Origin: Lautropia sp.
Lineage (GTDB): Bacteria > Pseudomonadota > Gammaproteobacteria > Burkholderiales > Burkholderiaceae_E
Reading direction: 5' to 3'
Length of the DNA stretch: 64,000 nt
Assembly (NCBI GenBank): GCA_030532895.1
Contig: JAUNKF010000003.1
Location: 1 to 64,000 of the forward strand
Part shown: piece by piece, positions 29,499 to 38,630 of the stretch
Position numbering within the stretch: the stretch's first letter is position 1
How the letters are laid out: every line of letters begins with the position of its first letter
Position numbers and translations under genes: made by a program
The notes under the pieces: generated by a model
What the model saw: only the letters and a program-made list of their open reading frames with translations
Told to the model about the DNA's origin: nothing
Database searches by the model: none

Positions 29499-30152
29499 GT
29501 GAAAAACGTCAATATCGATCTGAGCGCGTTCTCGCGCCAGTTTGAAGGCTTGCAGGGCCGTCATCCGGGCCTGTGGCCGCTCTTTCCCAGAGCGGCGCTG
29601 CTCTCGGGCATCGTGCTCGCGCTGCTCGGGCTGGGGTGGTTTTTTTACTGGAGCACGCTCGACGAGGAGCTGGAAACCTACAAGGGCCAGGAAATGAGTC
29701 TGCGTGAGGAGTACACGCAGAAGGTGGCCAAGGCCGTCAACCTTGACGACTTCCGTCGCCAGAAGGTGCTGGCCGAGCAATATGTGGGTGTGCTGGAAAA
29801 GCAGCTGCCAAGTCGGGCCGAGATGGATGCCTTGCTGTCGGACATCAACCAGGCAGGTGTGGGGCGTGGTGCGCAGCTGCAACTTTTCAAGCCGGGTTCG
29901 GTGAACTTGAAGAGCCATTATGCCGAGTTGCCGATCGAGGTGAAGGTGACGGGCGGCTTTCATGATCTGGCTGCCTTCAGCAGCGATCTGGCCAACCTGC
30001 CCCGTATCGTGACCCTGAACAATATCCGCATCGAGAAAAACCGTGAGGGCAATGGGCTGGAGATGAGTGCCACGGCCAAGACCTTCCGTTATCTCGACAA
30101 GGACGAGATCAGCAAGGCCAATGCACCGGCCGCTCGTGCAGGAGGCAGATGA
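29499..30152 (+). CDS. pilO: Type IV pilus assembly protein PilO
   Basis: Partner of PilN, 217 residues, GTG start. One membrane helix (about residues 31-52), coiled coil, then a periplasmic domain with LPIEVKVTGGFHDLAAFSSDLANLPRIV, the classic PilO core. Ends two bases before pilP. Confidence 0.95.
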   Translation: MKNVNIDLSAFSRQFEGLQGRHPGLWPLFPRAALLSGIVLALLGLGWFFYWSTLDEELETYKGQEMSLREEYTQKVAKAVNLDDFRRQKVLAEQYVGVLEKQLPSRAEMDALLSDINQAGVGRGAQLQLFKPGSVNLKSHYAELPIEVKVTGGFHDLAAFSSDLANLPRIVTLNNIRIEKNREGNGLEMSATAKTFRYLDKDEISKANAPAARAGGR

Positions 30153-30153
30153 G

Positions 30154-30702
30154 ATGAAAAAACCTGTGAATCGTATCGTCTCGGCAGTGGGCGTCGTGCT
30201 GATCAGCGCCGGGATGACCGGCTGCACGCCTGACCTCGAAGAGGTGCAGGACTGGATGGCACAGACCCGTGCCAACACGCCGCGTCATGTGGGCAAGCTC
30301 GATGAGCCGAAGATGTTCGTGCCGTTTCGTTATGAGGCGCGTCTGGATTACGACCCGTTTTCCGACACCAAGCTCGAAGTGGCCATGGCGAACCTGAACG
30401 ACCGCAGCAGCACGGGTCTCAAGCCCGACCTGAATCGTCGGCGTGAGCTGCTCGAAGGCTTTCCGCTTGACACGATCAAACTGGTTGGGCACCTGAACAA
30501 CCACAGCAACGGGCCGGTGGCGCTGCTTGCCGTGGGTGAAACGGTGTATCCGGTGAAGGTCGGCAATTATGTCGGTCAGAACTTCGGCCAGATTGTCAGC
30601 ATTACTGAAACAGAAATGGGGATCAAGGAGCTGGTGCGCGATGCGGCCGGTGACTGGGTAGAACAGAAAACGCTGATCTCCTTGCAGGAAGAGTCCAAAT
30701 GA
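30154..30702 (+). CDS. pilP: Type IV pilus lipoprotein PilP
   Basis: Lipoprotein joining PilNO to the PilQ secretin, 182 residues. Signal peptide with a lipobox ending MTGC, then the flexible region and the HR domain with EGFPLDTIKLVGHL and YVGQNFGQIVSITE. GGAGG lies nine bases before the ATG; its end overlaps pilQ by four bases. Confidence 0.95.
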   Translation: MKKPVNRIVSAVGVVLISAGMTGCTPDLEEVQDWMAQTRANTPRHVGKLDEPKMFVPFRYEARLDYDPFSDTKLEVAMANLNDRSSTGLKPDLNRRRELLEGFPLDTIKLVGHLNNHSNGPVALLAVGETVYPVKVGNYVGQNFGQIVSITETEMGIKELVRDAAGDWVEQKTLISLQEESK

Positions 30703-32948
30703 TGAACCAACGACCTGGGAATAGAACGGCCATGCGCTTTCTCACCACTTCCGTCGCCGCAGCCCTTGTCGGCATGGGCGCCCATATCAGCCCGGCCTGG
30801 GCAATCGGCAACTCGATCGAGTCCATCATCGGCTCGCCTCAAGGCGCATCGACGCAGATCCGCATCCGGATGGCGCAACCGCTCACTGAGGTGCCGCCAA
30901 GCTTCACGCTGGCCAATCCGCCGCGGATCGCGCTCGACTTTCAGGACACGGACAACCGGATCGGCCGCAGCCTGGTCGAGTTGACCGGTGGCGATGTGCG
31001 CAGTGTGAACGTGGTTCAGGGTGGCGAGCGCGCGCGCGTGGTGTTGAACATGAACCGTTCCCTGCGCTTCCAGTCCGAGCTGGATGGGCATGATCTGGTG
31101 CTGTCGCTGCATCGGAACGAGGCGGAGAATACGGCCTTCCAGCAGAAGACTTCGCTGCCGATGATGAACAAGGCGAAGGCCGAGATGGTCAGTGGCCGTT
31201 CGTTGAAGGACATCGATTTCCGTCGCGGCAAGGAGGGCGAGGGCCGGGTGGTGATCGACCTGTCGGATGACCGTGCCGGTGTCGATATCCGTCAGCAGGG
31301 CAAGAACATCCTGGTCGAGTTCCAGGGCACGCGCTTGCCGGAGAACCTGCGCCGTCAGCTGGATGTGGCCGATTTCGGTACACCGGTGCGTGTGATCCGT
31401 GCCACGCAGCATGGGGCGAACACGCGTCTGCTGATCGAACCGCAGGGCTTGTGGGAGCACAGTGCGTATCAGAGTGACACGCAGTTCGTGATCGAGGTCA
31501 AGCCGATCCAGGAAGACCCGCACAAGCTCACACAGGGCAGCCGTCCGGGTTACCGGGGTGAGCGCCTGTCGCTGAATTTCCAGAACGTGGACGTGCGGGC
31601 ACTCCTGCAGGTGATCGCCGACTTCACGAACCTGAACATCGTGACCAGCGACACCGTGCAGGGCCGGCTCACCTTGCGCCTGAAGGACGTGCCCTGGGAT
31701 CAGGCTCTGGACATCATCATGCAGTCGCGCGGTCTGGACATGCGCAAGAATGGCAACGTCGTCCTGATCGCACCGCGTGAGGAGCTGGCCACGAAGGAGA
31801 AGCTCGCGCTGGAGGCCAAGCAGCAGATTGCCGACATCGAACAGCTGCGCACGGAAACCTTCACGCTGAACTATCAGACGGCTGAAGCCATCCGCGACAT
31901 GCTGGCCGACGAGAAATCGACGCTGCTCTCCAAGCGTGGCAGTGCCGTGGCGGACTCGCGTTCGAACAAGCTGTTCATCATGGATACGGCTTCGCGTCTG
32001 GATGAAATTCGGCAGCTGATCAACCAGATCGACATCCCGATCCGTCAGGTGCTGATCGAGGCGCGAATCGTCGAAGCCGATGACCGCTTCTCGCGCAACC
32101 TGGGCACGAAGCTCGGCTACTATGACCGTCGCTCGACGATCTATCGCACGGTGGGCCGTCCTGATCCGGTCACGGGTGAGACGACCGCCTACAACGTGCC
32201 GGTCTATGGGCCGGGCACCGGTCTGGGCAAGGTCGGCTTCGGTACCATTTCGGGCAACCTGTCCGGGGCGGCCGATCTGTCCGCACAGCGCGGTTCCGAT
32301 CTGCAAAATGCCGAGATCGGGCTGGGCATGGCCACCGCCATCGAGAACAGCAACTTCTTCAGCTTCCCGGCAGGCGGTATCGCCGGCACGAACCCGGCAT
32401 CGCTGGCCATCAGCCTCTTCGGCTCCAGCCTGTCGCGCTTCATCAACCTGGAGCTGTCTGCCCTCGAAGCTGATCAGCGCGGCAAGGTGGTTTCCAGCCC
32501 GCGGGTGCTGACCTCGAGCCAGCGTCCGGCCGTCATCGAGCAGGGCACCGAGCTGCCCTACCAGTCGGCCACGTCGAGCGGTGCGACTTCGGTGTCTTTC
32601 CGTAAGGCCAACCTGCGCCTCGAAGTCACGCCGCAGATCACGCCGGAAGGCAACGTGATCCTCGATGTGGACGTGAACCGCGATGCGGTCGGCCAGCTGA
32701 CCAGCGCCGGTTTTGCGATCGACACCCGTCATGTGAAGACGCAGGTACTGGTCGAAGATGGTGGCACCGTGGTGATCGGTGGCATCTATGAGCAGTTCGA
32801 GCGTAACCGTACCGACAAGGTGCCGTTCCTCGGTGACATCCCGATCCTGGGGCACCTGTTCCGTAGCAACACCCGTACCAATGACCGGAACGAGCTGCTG
32901 GTCTTCCTGACCCCGCGCATCATCAACGACGCCGTGGTTCAGCGCTGA
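30699..32948 (+). CDS. pilQ: Type IV pilus secretin PilQ
   Basis: Outer-membrane secretin through which the pilus passes, 749 residues. Signal peptide ending in SPAWA, two AMIN domains for peptidoglycan contact (about residues 40-150 and 165-270), an STN/N0 domain (YRGERLSLNFQNVDVRALLQ onward), N1, and the secretin barrel ending in VPFLGDIPILGHLFRSNTRTNDRNELLVFLTPRI. A second in-frame ATG (residue 12) could be the true start of the signal peptide. Confidence 0.97.
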   Translation: MMNQRPGNRTAMRFLTTSVAAALVGMGAHISPAWAIGNSIESIIGSPQGASTQIRIRMAQPLTEVPPSFTLANPPRIALDFQDTDNRIGRSLVELTGGDVRSVNVVQGGERARVVLNMNRSLRFQSELDGHDLVLSLHRNEAENTAFQQKTSLPMMNKAKAEMVSGRSLKDIDFRRGKEGEGRVVIDLSDDRAGVDIRQQGKNILVEFQGTRLPENLRRQLDVADFGTPVRVIRATQHGANTRLLIEPQGLWEHSAYQSDTQFVIEVKPIQEDPHKLTQGSRPGYRGERLSLNFQNVDVRALLQVIADFTNLNIVTSDTVQGRLTLRLKDVPWDQALDIIMQSRGLDMRKNGNVVLIAPREELATKEKLALEAKQQIADIEQLRTETFTLNYQTAEAIRDMLADEKSTLLSKRGSAVADSRSNKLFIMDTASRLDEIRQLINQIDIPIRQVLIEARIVEADDRFSRNLGTKLGYYDRRSTIYRTVGRPDPVTGETTAYNVPVYGPGTGLGKVGFGTISGNLSGAADLSAQRGSDLQNAEIGLGMATAIENSNFFSFPAGGIAGTNPASLAISLFGSSLSRFINLELSALEADQRGKVVSSPRVLTSSQRPAVIEQGTELPYQSATSSGATSVSFRKANLRLEVTPQITPEGNVILDVDVNRDAVGQLTSAGFAIDTRHVKTQVLVEDGGTVVIGGIYEQFERNRTDKVPFLGDIPILGHLFRSNTRTNDRNELLVFLTPRIINDAVVQR

Positions 32949-32999
32949 TCGCAGGCAGGGAAAGCGCGCTTCGATGTTTTCCCTGCTTTCTGGTAACTT

Positions 33000-33026
33000 A
33001 AGGCGGCATGAATGATGCCGCCTTTT
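33000..33026 (+). promoter_or_regulatory. Hairpin covering the aroK ribosome-binding site and start; possible pilQ terminator
   Basis: AAGGCGGCAT (33000-33009) pairs perfectly with ATGCCGCCTT (33015-33024) across a five-base loop and runs into TTTT (33023-33026). The left arm holds the only plausible Shine-Dalgarno (AAGG) and the first bases of the aroK ATG (33008-33010). It can act as an intrinsic terminator or as a translation-blocking structure. Confidence 0.7.
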
Positions 33027-33628
33027 CCATTTTTCTGGTGGGCATGATGGGCGCCGGCAAGTCCACCGTGGGGGTGAGGCTGGCCCGGCGGCTCGATCGT
33101 GTCTTCATCGATGCCGACCGCGCGCTCGAAGAGCGTCTGGGCGTCAGTGTGCAGACCATCTTCGCCGTCGAGGGCGAGGAGGGTTTCCGTCGCCGCGAGG
33201 CCCTGTTTCTTGAAGAGATGACGGCCCAACCCGGCCTCGTGCTCGCCACGGGCGGCGGTGCCGTGCTCTCGCCTGCCAACCGCGCGCTGCTGAAGGCGCG
33301 GGGCAAGGTCGTCTACCTGCAAGCTTCGCCCGGTGATCTGTGGCAGCGGCTGCGCCGTGACCGTCAGCGCCCCCTGCTCAAAACCGCCAATCCGCGTGAG
33401 CGAATCTATCAGCTCTGCCAGGAGCGTGAGGCGCTTTACAAGGAAGTGGCCACTCACATCGTCACCACCAGCCGTCAGCCGATCGACCAGATCGTCGATG
33501 AGGTCGTCCGCCGACTGAGTGAAGAGGCGCTGGCGACTACCCGCCCGGCATCTGGTGCGTCTGGTGCTTCGGCCACGCGCGTGCCGCGTGCGCCCCTCGA
33601 TTCCCCATCCCACCCTCCCCGAGACTGA
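33008..33628 (+). CDS. aroK: Shikimate kinase
   Basis: Phosphorylates shikimate with ATP in aromatic amino-acid synthesis. Walker A GMMGAGKST at residues 12-20, DADRALEE, and the shikimate site ATGGGAV are present. The core ends near residue 175; about 30 further residues (Ala, Ser, Pro, Thr) form a low-complexity tail. The start codon is embedded in a perfect hairpin. Ends four bases before aroB; the pil-aroK-aroB order is conserved. Confidence 0.95.
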   Translation: MNDAAFSIFLVGMMGAGKSTVGVRLARRLDRVFIDADRALEERLGVSVQTIFAVEGEEGFRRREALFLEEMTAQPGLVLATGGGAVLSPANRALLKARGKVVYLQASPGDLWQRLRRDRQRPLLKTANPRERIYQLCQEREALYKEVATHIVTTSRQPIDQIVDEVVRRLSEEALATTRPASGASGASATRVPRAPLDSPSHPPRD

Positions 33629-33632
33629 GACC

Positions 33633-34715
33633 ATGCAAACCTTGCGCGTAGAGCTGGGCGAACGCAGCTATGACATTCAGGTGGGCTTCGGCCTGCTGGA
33701 CGAGAACCCGGCGCTGACGGCTTTGGCCGCCGGTCGTTCGGTGGCCATCGTGAGCGACACGAATGTGGATCCTCTCTATGGCGCGCAGGTCGAGGCGTTG
33801 CTGAAACCGGTTGCACATCAGGTGCTGCGCGTCGTCGTGCCGGCGGGCGAAGCCACCAAGTGCTGGCAGCAGCTCGACCACATCCATGATGCGATGCTGG
33901 CCGCCCGCTTCGACCGCAAGAGCCTGCTCGTGGCGCTGGGCGGCGGGGTCATCGGCGATCTGGTCGGTTTTGCGGCCGCCACCTACCAGCGCGGCATCGA
34001 TTTCGTCCAGATACCCACGAGCCTCCTTGCGCAGGTCGATTCCTCCGTGGGGGGGAAGACGGCCATCAATCATGCCAGGGGCAAGAACATGGTGGGCGCC
34101 TTCCACCAGCCACGCCTCGTGATCGCCGACGGCGCCACACTCACCACCCTGCCCAGGCCGGAGCTGGTGGCCGGCATGGCCGAGGTCATCAAGCACGGCG
34201 CCATTGCCGATGCGGCCTACCTTGAGCGGGTGGCGCGCGACATGCCCGCGTTGCTCGCGCTCGACCCTGAGCCGATGACCGCCGCCATTCTCGATTCGAT
34301 CCGGATCAAGGCGGCAGTCGTGGCCGCCGACGAGCGCGAATCGGGCGTGCGGGCGCATCTGAACTTTGGCCACACTTTCGGCCACGCCATCGAGGTGGGG
34401 GCCGGTTACGGTCAGTGGCTGCACGGCGAGGCCGTGGGCGCCGGCATGGTGATGGCGGCCGACCTCTCGGTGCGGCTCGGCAAGCTCCCCGCCGATGACG
34501 CCGCCCGGCTCGTCGACGTGATCCGCGCAGCCGGCCTGCCCGTCACGGCCCCTGCCTGGCCGGTGGATGACTATCTGAGCCACATGGCCATCGACAAGAA
34601 GGCCGAACGCGGCACCCCCGTCTTCGTCGTGCTCGATGGCCTCGGCCGAGCCATGACGGCCCGCGCCGACGAGGCGTTGGTGCGCGAGGTGATTGCGGCG
34701 CATCTGGCTGGTTGA
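33633..34715 (+). CDS. aroB: 3-dehydroquinate synthase
   Basis: NAD-dependent cyclisation of DAHP to 3-dehydroquinate, second shikimate step. 360 residues from ATG 33633. LLVALGGGVIGDLVGFAAATYQRGIDF (NAD region), SVGGKTAIN, and the zinc-binding HGAI/NFGHTFGHAIE histidines are all visible. The frame is open upstream through aroK but that part is not AroB. Confidence 0.97.
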   Translation: MQTLRVELGERSYDIQVGFGLLDENPALTALAAGRSVAIVSDTNVDPLYGAQVEALLKPVAHQVLRVVVPAGEATKCWQQLDHIHDAMLAARFDRKSLLVALGGGVIGDLVGFAAATYQRGIDFVQIPTSLLAQVDSSVGGKTAINHARGKNMVGAFHQPRLVIADGATLTTLPRPELVAGMAEVIKHGAIADAAYLERVARDMPALLALDPEPMTAAILDSIRIKAAVVAADERESGVRAHLNFGHTFGHAIEVGAGYGQWLHGEAVGAGMVMAADLSVRLGKLPADDAARLVDVIRAAGLPVTAPAWPVDDYLSHMAIDKKAERGTPVFVVLDGLGRAMTARADEALVREVIAAHLAG

Positions 34716-34719
34716 CCCT

Positions 34720-34801
34720 AAAACCGCGCGCTGACGGCGTTGCCACGCTTGTGAAGGCATCGGCCTTAGCGGCGCATGGTGCCTTGTCAGCCCGCGGTTT
34801 T
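34720..34801 (+). terminator. Long-armed hairpin after aroB, probable terminator
   Basis: AAAACCGCG-C-GCTGAC (34720-34735) pairs with GTCAGC-C-CGCGGTTTT (34786-34801) with one C-C mismatch; the 50-base loop has further GC-rich pairing. It begins four bases after the aroB stop and ends in TTTT. Confidence 0.55.
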
Positions 34802-35009
34802 GGGGCCAGCGCGGGGACAAATTATCCGGGAGGAATGGCTGATTGCTCCGTGTGCCGGGCATAGGGGCTTATTTGCCACGATTGGCGGCGCTGATCGGTG
34901 GCAGCCTGACGCCGGTCGGCCCGATGAGTGAGCACCATTGATCTATCCTGGTCAAGGTCTACAGTGACGATAGGGAAGTGTGCACTTTGTCACGCCGGGT
35001 GGATCAGTC

Positions 35010-36443
35010 ATGAAGGAATGGATAGGCGCCAGTGCCGAAGCACTGGCCGCGGCATACACCAATGGCCGCTTGTCGCCGGTAGAGCTGGTGGGGGCCGTGT
35101 TCGAGCATATCGAGGCCACTGACAGCCGGGTGGGGGCGATGCGCACGTTGTATCAGCAGGCTGCACTGGAAACCGCGCAGGCGTCCGAAAAACGCTGGCA
35201 GCGGCGCTCACCCCTGTCGCCGCTGGATGGGGTGCCCGTCACCCTGCGTGAAGATTTCCCGCTGGGCGGCAGCCACGACGGCGCCGAGCCGGATTCACCC
35301 GTGGTGGCCCGTTTACATGAAGCTGGCTGCCTCATCATCGGCACCACCGTGATGTCGGCCGATGACACGCTGGCCGCCGGCATCACGGCTGATGGACGCG
35401 TGCTGCGCAATCCGTGGCAGCCCTCGGCCGCGGCCGGTGGCTCTTCAGTCGGGGCGGCTGTGGCTTGCGCGGCCGGGTATGCACCGCTGCATGTGGCTTA
35501 TGATCGTTTCGGTTCGGTGCGGCTGCCCGCTGCCTTCTGCGGGGTGGCCGGCTTCAAGCCGAGCATGGGGCGGGTGCCCATCGCCGCGCCGGCCCCTGGC
35601 CGGGTGGCGGGCATCATCAGCCGCCATGTGCATGACACGGCGGCCCTGATGAACATTCTCTCCAGGCCCGATGGTCGCGACTTCATGGCGCTGCCACCCG
35701 AGGCCACCGAGTACCGGATGCAGGTCGATGGCCTCAGTCCCAAATCACTCAGCATTGCCGTCATCACGGACATGGGTCTGGGGCTGCCGCTCGATCCGCA
35801 GATTCAGAAATACCTGCAAGTGGCGGCGCGTGCTTTGCAGATGGCCGGCGCCACGGTGGACATGATCGATGCTTTCGTCTCGCCCACGCTGTTCGACGAG
35901 GTGCAGCAGTTCTGGGAAGCGATGGCGCACGCCGATGCCATGGTTGGCGGCCCGACGGGGAACTGTGAGGCACCGGTGATGCCCTCAGATCCTCTCGTCC
36001 GACAGGTCTCGTCTCCTCGTTCGGCTGCTGCCAAAGCTGCCCTGGCTTTCGTCGACGCCTGGCGATGTGGCCGCGCCGGACGCTTGAGCGGGCTTGAGGT
36101 GATGCGGGCCTGGCAGAGCATGACGGCCGTTCGGGCGGCGGCGAGCCATGCCATGCGCGACTACGACTTCGTGCTGATGCCGACTGTGCCGGTGCTGCCC
36201 TATGGGGCCGAGGCCCTGTCGCCCAGCGGCAAGCCTGAAGATGGCCTGCCGCATCTGGCCTACACCGCACTCTGGAACATGACCGAGCATCCGGCTGCCA
36301 CCGTCAACTGGACGAATACCGATGAGGGCTTGCCGGTGGGCTTGCAGGTGGTGGGGCAGCGCTTCGATGACCTGGGCGTGTTGCGGCTCGCCCGCACGCT
36401 GGAGATCATGCGGCCAGAACCGGAGCCGTGGCCGGCTGTCTAG
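35010..36443 (+). CDS. Amidase-signature family protein with altered catalytic Lys
   Basis: Belongs to the amidase signature family (GatA, fatty-acid amide and indoleacetamide hydrolases). 477 residues from ATG 35010. The signature GGSS (residues 143-146) and the nucleophile Ser169 in GSVRLPAAFCGVAGFKPS are kept with the usual 24-residue spacing from Ser145. The catalytic Lys, normally in a V-K-D motif, is Arg80 (VPVTLRED), and the glycine-rich DTGGS loop reads DRFGS. It may be inactive or have changed chemistry; substrate unknown. A weak promoter (TTGATC at 34938, TACAGT at 34960) lies upstream. Its stop is followed at once by a repeat copy. Confidence 0.85.
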   Translation: MKEWIGASAEALAAAYTNGRLSPVELVGAVFEHIEATDSRVGAMRTLYQQAALETAQASEKRWQRRSPLSPLDGVPVTLREDFPLGGSHDGAEPDSPVVARLHEAGCLIIGTTVMSADDTLAAGITADGRVLRNPWQPSAAAGGSSVGAAVACAAGYAPLHVAYDRFGSVRLPAAFCGVAGFKPSMGRVPIAAPAPGRVAGIISRHVHDTAALMNILSRPDGRDFMALPPEATEYRMQVDGLSPKSLSIAVITDMGLGLPLDPQIQKYLQVAARALQMAGATVDMIDAFVSPTLFDEVQQFWEAMAHADAMVGGPTGNCEAPVMPSDPLVRQVSSPRSAAAKAALAFVDAWRCGRAGRLSGLEVMRAWQSMTAVRAAASHAMRDYDFVLMPTVPVLPYGAEALSPSGKPEDGLPHLAYTALWNMTEHPAATVNWTNTDEGLPVGLQVVGQRFDDLGVLRLARTLEIMRPEPEPWPAV

Positions 36444-36457
36444 AGCGTGTCATGGAG
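36443..36457 (+). repeat. Intergenic repeat copy b
   Basis: GAGCGTGTCATGGAG starts on the last base of the amidase stop codon (TAG). It keeps the GCGTGTCATG core. The following bases to 36722 carry no gene; they include an ACGGTGG/CCACCGT hairpin (36498-36526) and a weak GTGACA/TATCAT promoter-like pair near 36525-36551 that might serve apt. Confidence 0.45.
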
Positions 36458-36722
36458 GCCGAGGGGCAACCTGCCTGCTGCCCAAGTCTCGCGTCAAACG
36501 GTGGGTGGGCATTGCCCCGCCACCGTGACAAGGTGGGTTCAACGGTATCATTACGGTGTGCCCGTCTGGGGCTGGCCCAGCCTGTCCATGGCTTGATTCG
36601 TCGCCGCGTTGCCGGCTTTCTGAAGGCCGTCGGGCGTGGGCCGCACGGCTTGCAGCGATCGTGTGTCTGCCTTGCTGCCAAAGGCCCGAGCCAGACGGTG
36701 GCCCAACCTTCAACTGACCGAC

Positions 36723-37268
36723 ATGACTGAACTCGAAGAGCTGAAACGACATATCCGCACCATCCCCGACTGGCCGAAGGCTGGTGTGATGTTCCGTGAC
36801 ATCACCCCGTTGCTGCAGGATCCGCGGCTGTTGAGGAACATGATCCGCGTGTTTGTCGATCGCTATCGGGAGGCCGGTGTCACGCTGGTGGCCGGGATCG
36901 ATGCCCGTGGTTTCATCATCGGCCCGCTGATCGCGCATCAGCTCGGTGTCGGTTTCGTGCCGGTGCGCAAGCAGGGCAAGCTCCCCTTCGAAACGGTGTC
37001 GGCCTCTTATGAGCTGGAATATGGCACGGCCACGGTCGAGCTGCATGTGGATGCCACCAAGGCGGGTGACCGCGTGCTCGTCGTCGATGACCTGATCGCC
37101 ACGGGGGGCACCATGCTCGCCGCCATCGACTTGTTGCGTAAACTGGGCGCAGACGTGATCGAGGCGGCTGCCATCGTCGACCTGTACGAGCTGGGCGGGG
37201 CCAATCGCCTGCGTGAAGCGGGGGTCAACAGTTTTGCGCTGGCCCGGTTCTCCGAGACGGAAGTCTGA
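36723..37268 (+). CDS. apt: Adenine phosphoribosyltransferase
   Basis: Salvages adenine to AMP with PRPP. 181 residues from ATG 36723. The PRPP loop [17 protein letters not shown] and the purine-site [12 protein letters not shown] are intact. Three bases separate it from hslR, so the two are probably co-transcribed. Confidence 0.96.
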   Translation: MTELEELKRHIRTIPDWPKAGVMFRDITPLLQDPRLLRNMIRVFVDRYREAGVTLVAGIDARGFIIGPLIAHQLGVGFVPVRKQGKLPFETVSASYELEYGTATVELHVDATKAGDRVLVVDDLIATGGTMLAAIDLLRKLGADVIEAAAIVDLYELGGANRLREAGVNSFALARFSETEV

Positions 37269-37271
37269 GTG

Positions 37272-37664
37272 ATGGCAGATGCGGCTCCGTCGCCCGTTCG
37301 CATCGACAAATGGCTGTGGGCAGCCCGGTTCTTCAAGACCCGGTCACTGGCACAGACGGCCGTGGAGCATGGCCGTGTGCTGGTCGATGGCGAGCGCGTG
37401 AAGGTGGCCCGGTTGCTCAAGGGCAACGAGCTGTTACGCATCCGTGTCGGTGATCTGCAACGGGAAGTGCGGGTGATGGGGCTGTCGAGCGTCAGAGGCC
37501 CGGCGCCGGTGGCCCAGACGTTGTATAAAGAGACCCCCGAATCCGAAGCGGCACGCCTGGCGGCTGCCGAGCGTCGTCGTTTTGAACGAGAACCCGCAGC
37601 TGGCATGCACGGGCGTCCTTCCAAGCGTGATCGGCGTGAACTCTCCCGAATCCGATTGGATTGA
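37272..37664 (+). CDS. hslR: Heat shock protein 15 (S4-domain RNA-binding protein)
   Basis: Binds free 50S subunits with stalled peptidyl-tRNA in E. coli. 130 residues with the S4 domain near the start (RIDKWLWAARFFKTRSLAQTAVEHGRVLVDG), then a basic Arg/Lys-rich C-terminus. ATG 37272 is used; a GTG three bases earlier is also possible. Confidence 0.93.
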   Translation: MADAAPSPVRIDKWLWAARFFKTRSLAQTAVEHGRVLVDGERVKVARLLKGNELLRIRVGDLQREVRVMGLSSVRGPAPVAQTLYKETPESEAARLAAAERRRFEREPAAGMHGRPSKRDRRELSRIRLD

Positions 37665-37673
37665 AAACCATTG

Positions 37674-38477
37674 ATGAACCATTCTTCAGAAAACGCTGCT
37701 CGCCTGAGCCTGATGCACAGTGCCGCGCAGCTTGCCTCCCCGGCATTGGATCCCTTCGGCAGTGCCATGATGTCGATGCGCTGGTCGCGCCCGGCAGCCG
37801 AGGGCTTGTTGCTGGTGCCGGCGGCAGCCTGCGTGCCCTGTCTGGACGCCGTTGGTGCCGGCGTGGTGGCCAGGCCGTCGCTTGGTCCTGATGCGTCGCT
37901 TCACGGGATGGATGCAGACGAAGTCGAAGGCTTCGATCTGGATCGTCCGATCTGGCATGCCTTGCAGGATCTCGGTGGTGCCGGTTTGCATGGTGCGGTG
38001 TACGAGGCACGAGAGGATGCGGGGGCCATCGTGATGCTGGCCTCGCCTTTTGCCGCCACGCTCGCCTGTACGCCCGCCGTGCAGTATGAAGGCATCCCTT
38101 TCTTCCATCCGATGGTGGCGTTGGCAGGTCGTGACCGCATTGATTGTTGTCCGGCTGGTTTTTACGCCGCCTTGCAAGCCGAGATGGCCGGTTTGCCTGT
38201 TGGCGGGGCTGGCCGGATGGCAACGCATGCCACGCAGAGCCGTCGAGGGCGGGCTGATCGTGCCACCGGGGCGGCCGATGGCTCGGTACATGAGATGATT
38301 CTGGATGCCCTGGGCGAGGGGACGGCCTGCCTGGTGGCGCATTATGGCTTGCTCGCCTTGGGTGACACGCCTGAAGCGGCGGCCCTTTTGGCCAAGCGCC
38401 TGGAAGCCTTGTGCCAGATCTACTGGCAGGTGCTGCAGGTGGGGAGCGCTCGGGCGGCGCCGATCCCTGCCGGCTGA
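37674..38477 (+). CDS. Class II aldolase/adducin-like protein lacking metal ligands
   Basis: A 267-residue protein with the class II aldolase/adducin layout: LHGAVYEAREDAGAIVMLASPFAATLA matches the strand-helix that carries HxH in active aldolases, and AHYGLLALGDTPEAAALLAKRLEALCQIYWQ matches the C-terminal part with the third histidine. The HxH pair is replaced by MLA and the catalytic Glu region by GGAG, so aldolase activity is not expected. Starts nine bases after hslR, probably the same transcript. Function unknown. Confidence 0.7.
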   Translation: MNHSSENAARLSLMHSAAQLASPALDPFGSAMMSMRWSRPAAEGLLLVPAAACVPCLDAVGAGVVARPSLGPDASLHGMDADEVEGFDLDRPIWHALQDLGGAGLHGAVYEAREDAGAIVMLASPFAATLACTPAVQYEGIPFFHPMVALAGRDRIDCCPAGFYAALQAEMAGLPVGGAGRMATHATQSRRGRADRATGAADGSVHEMILDALGEGTACLVAHYGLLALGDTPEAAALLAKRLEALCQIYWQVLQVGSARAAPIPAG

Positions 38478-38489
38478 GCCGGCCCCATC

Positions 38490-38506
38490 GCGCGTGTCAT
38501 GCACCG
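38490..38506 (+). repeat. Intergenic repeat copy c
   Basis: GCGCGTGTCATGCACCG, an inverted near-match (15 of 17) to copy d about 125 bases on. Together they bound a 158-base structured intergenic unit (38490-38647) that also contains partial internal copies (GGGCGTGCATCACGG, ATGCGTGTCAGGG). Confidence 0.6.
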
Positions 38507-38630
38507 CTTTGCCCCTGAAAAAGCCTTGCCGGGCGTGCATCACGGCCTCGCCATGCGTGTCAGGGTATCGAAGCTTGGCGGTGCGTGGCGGCTTGACAGC
38601 CCACGCGCGTGGGGGCAGGGGAGGACGAAT

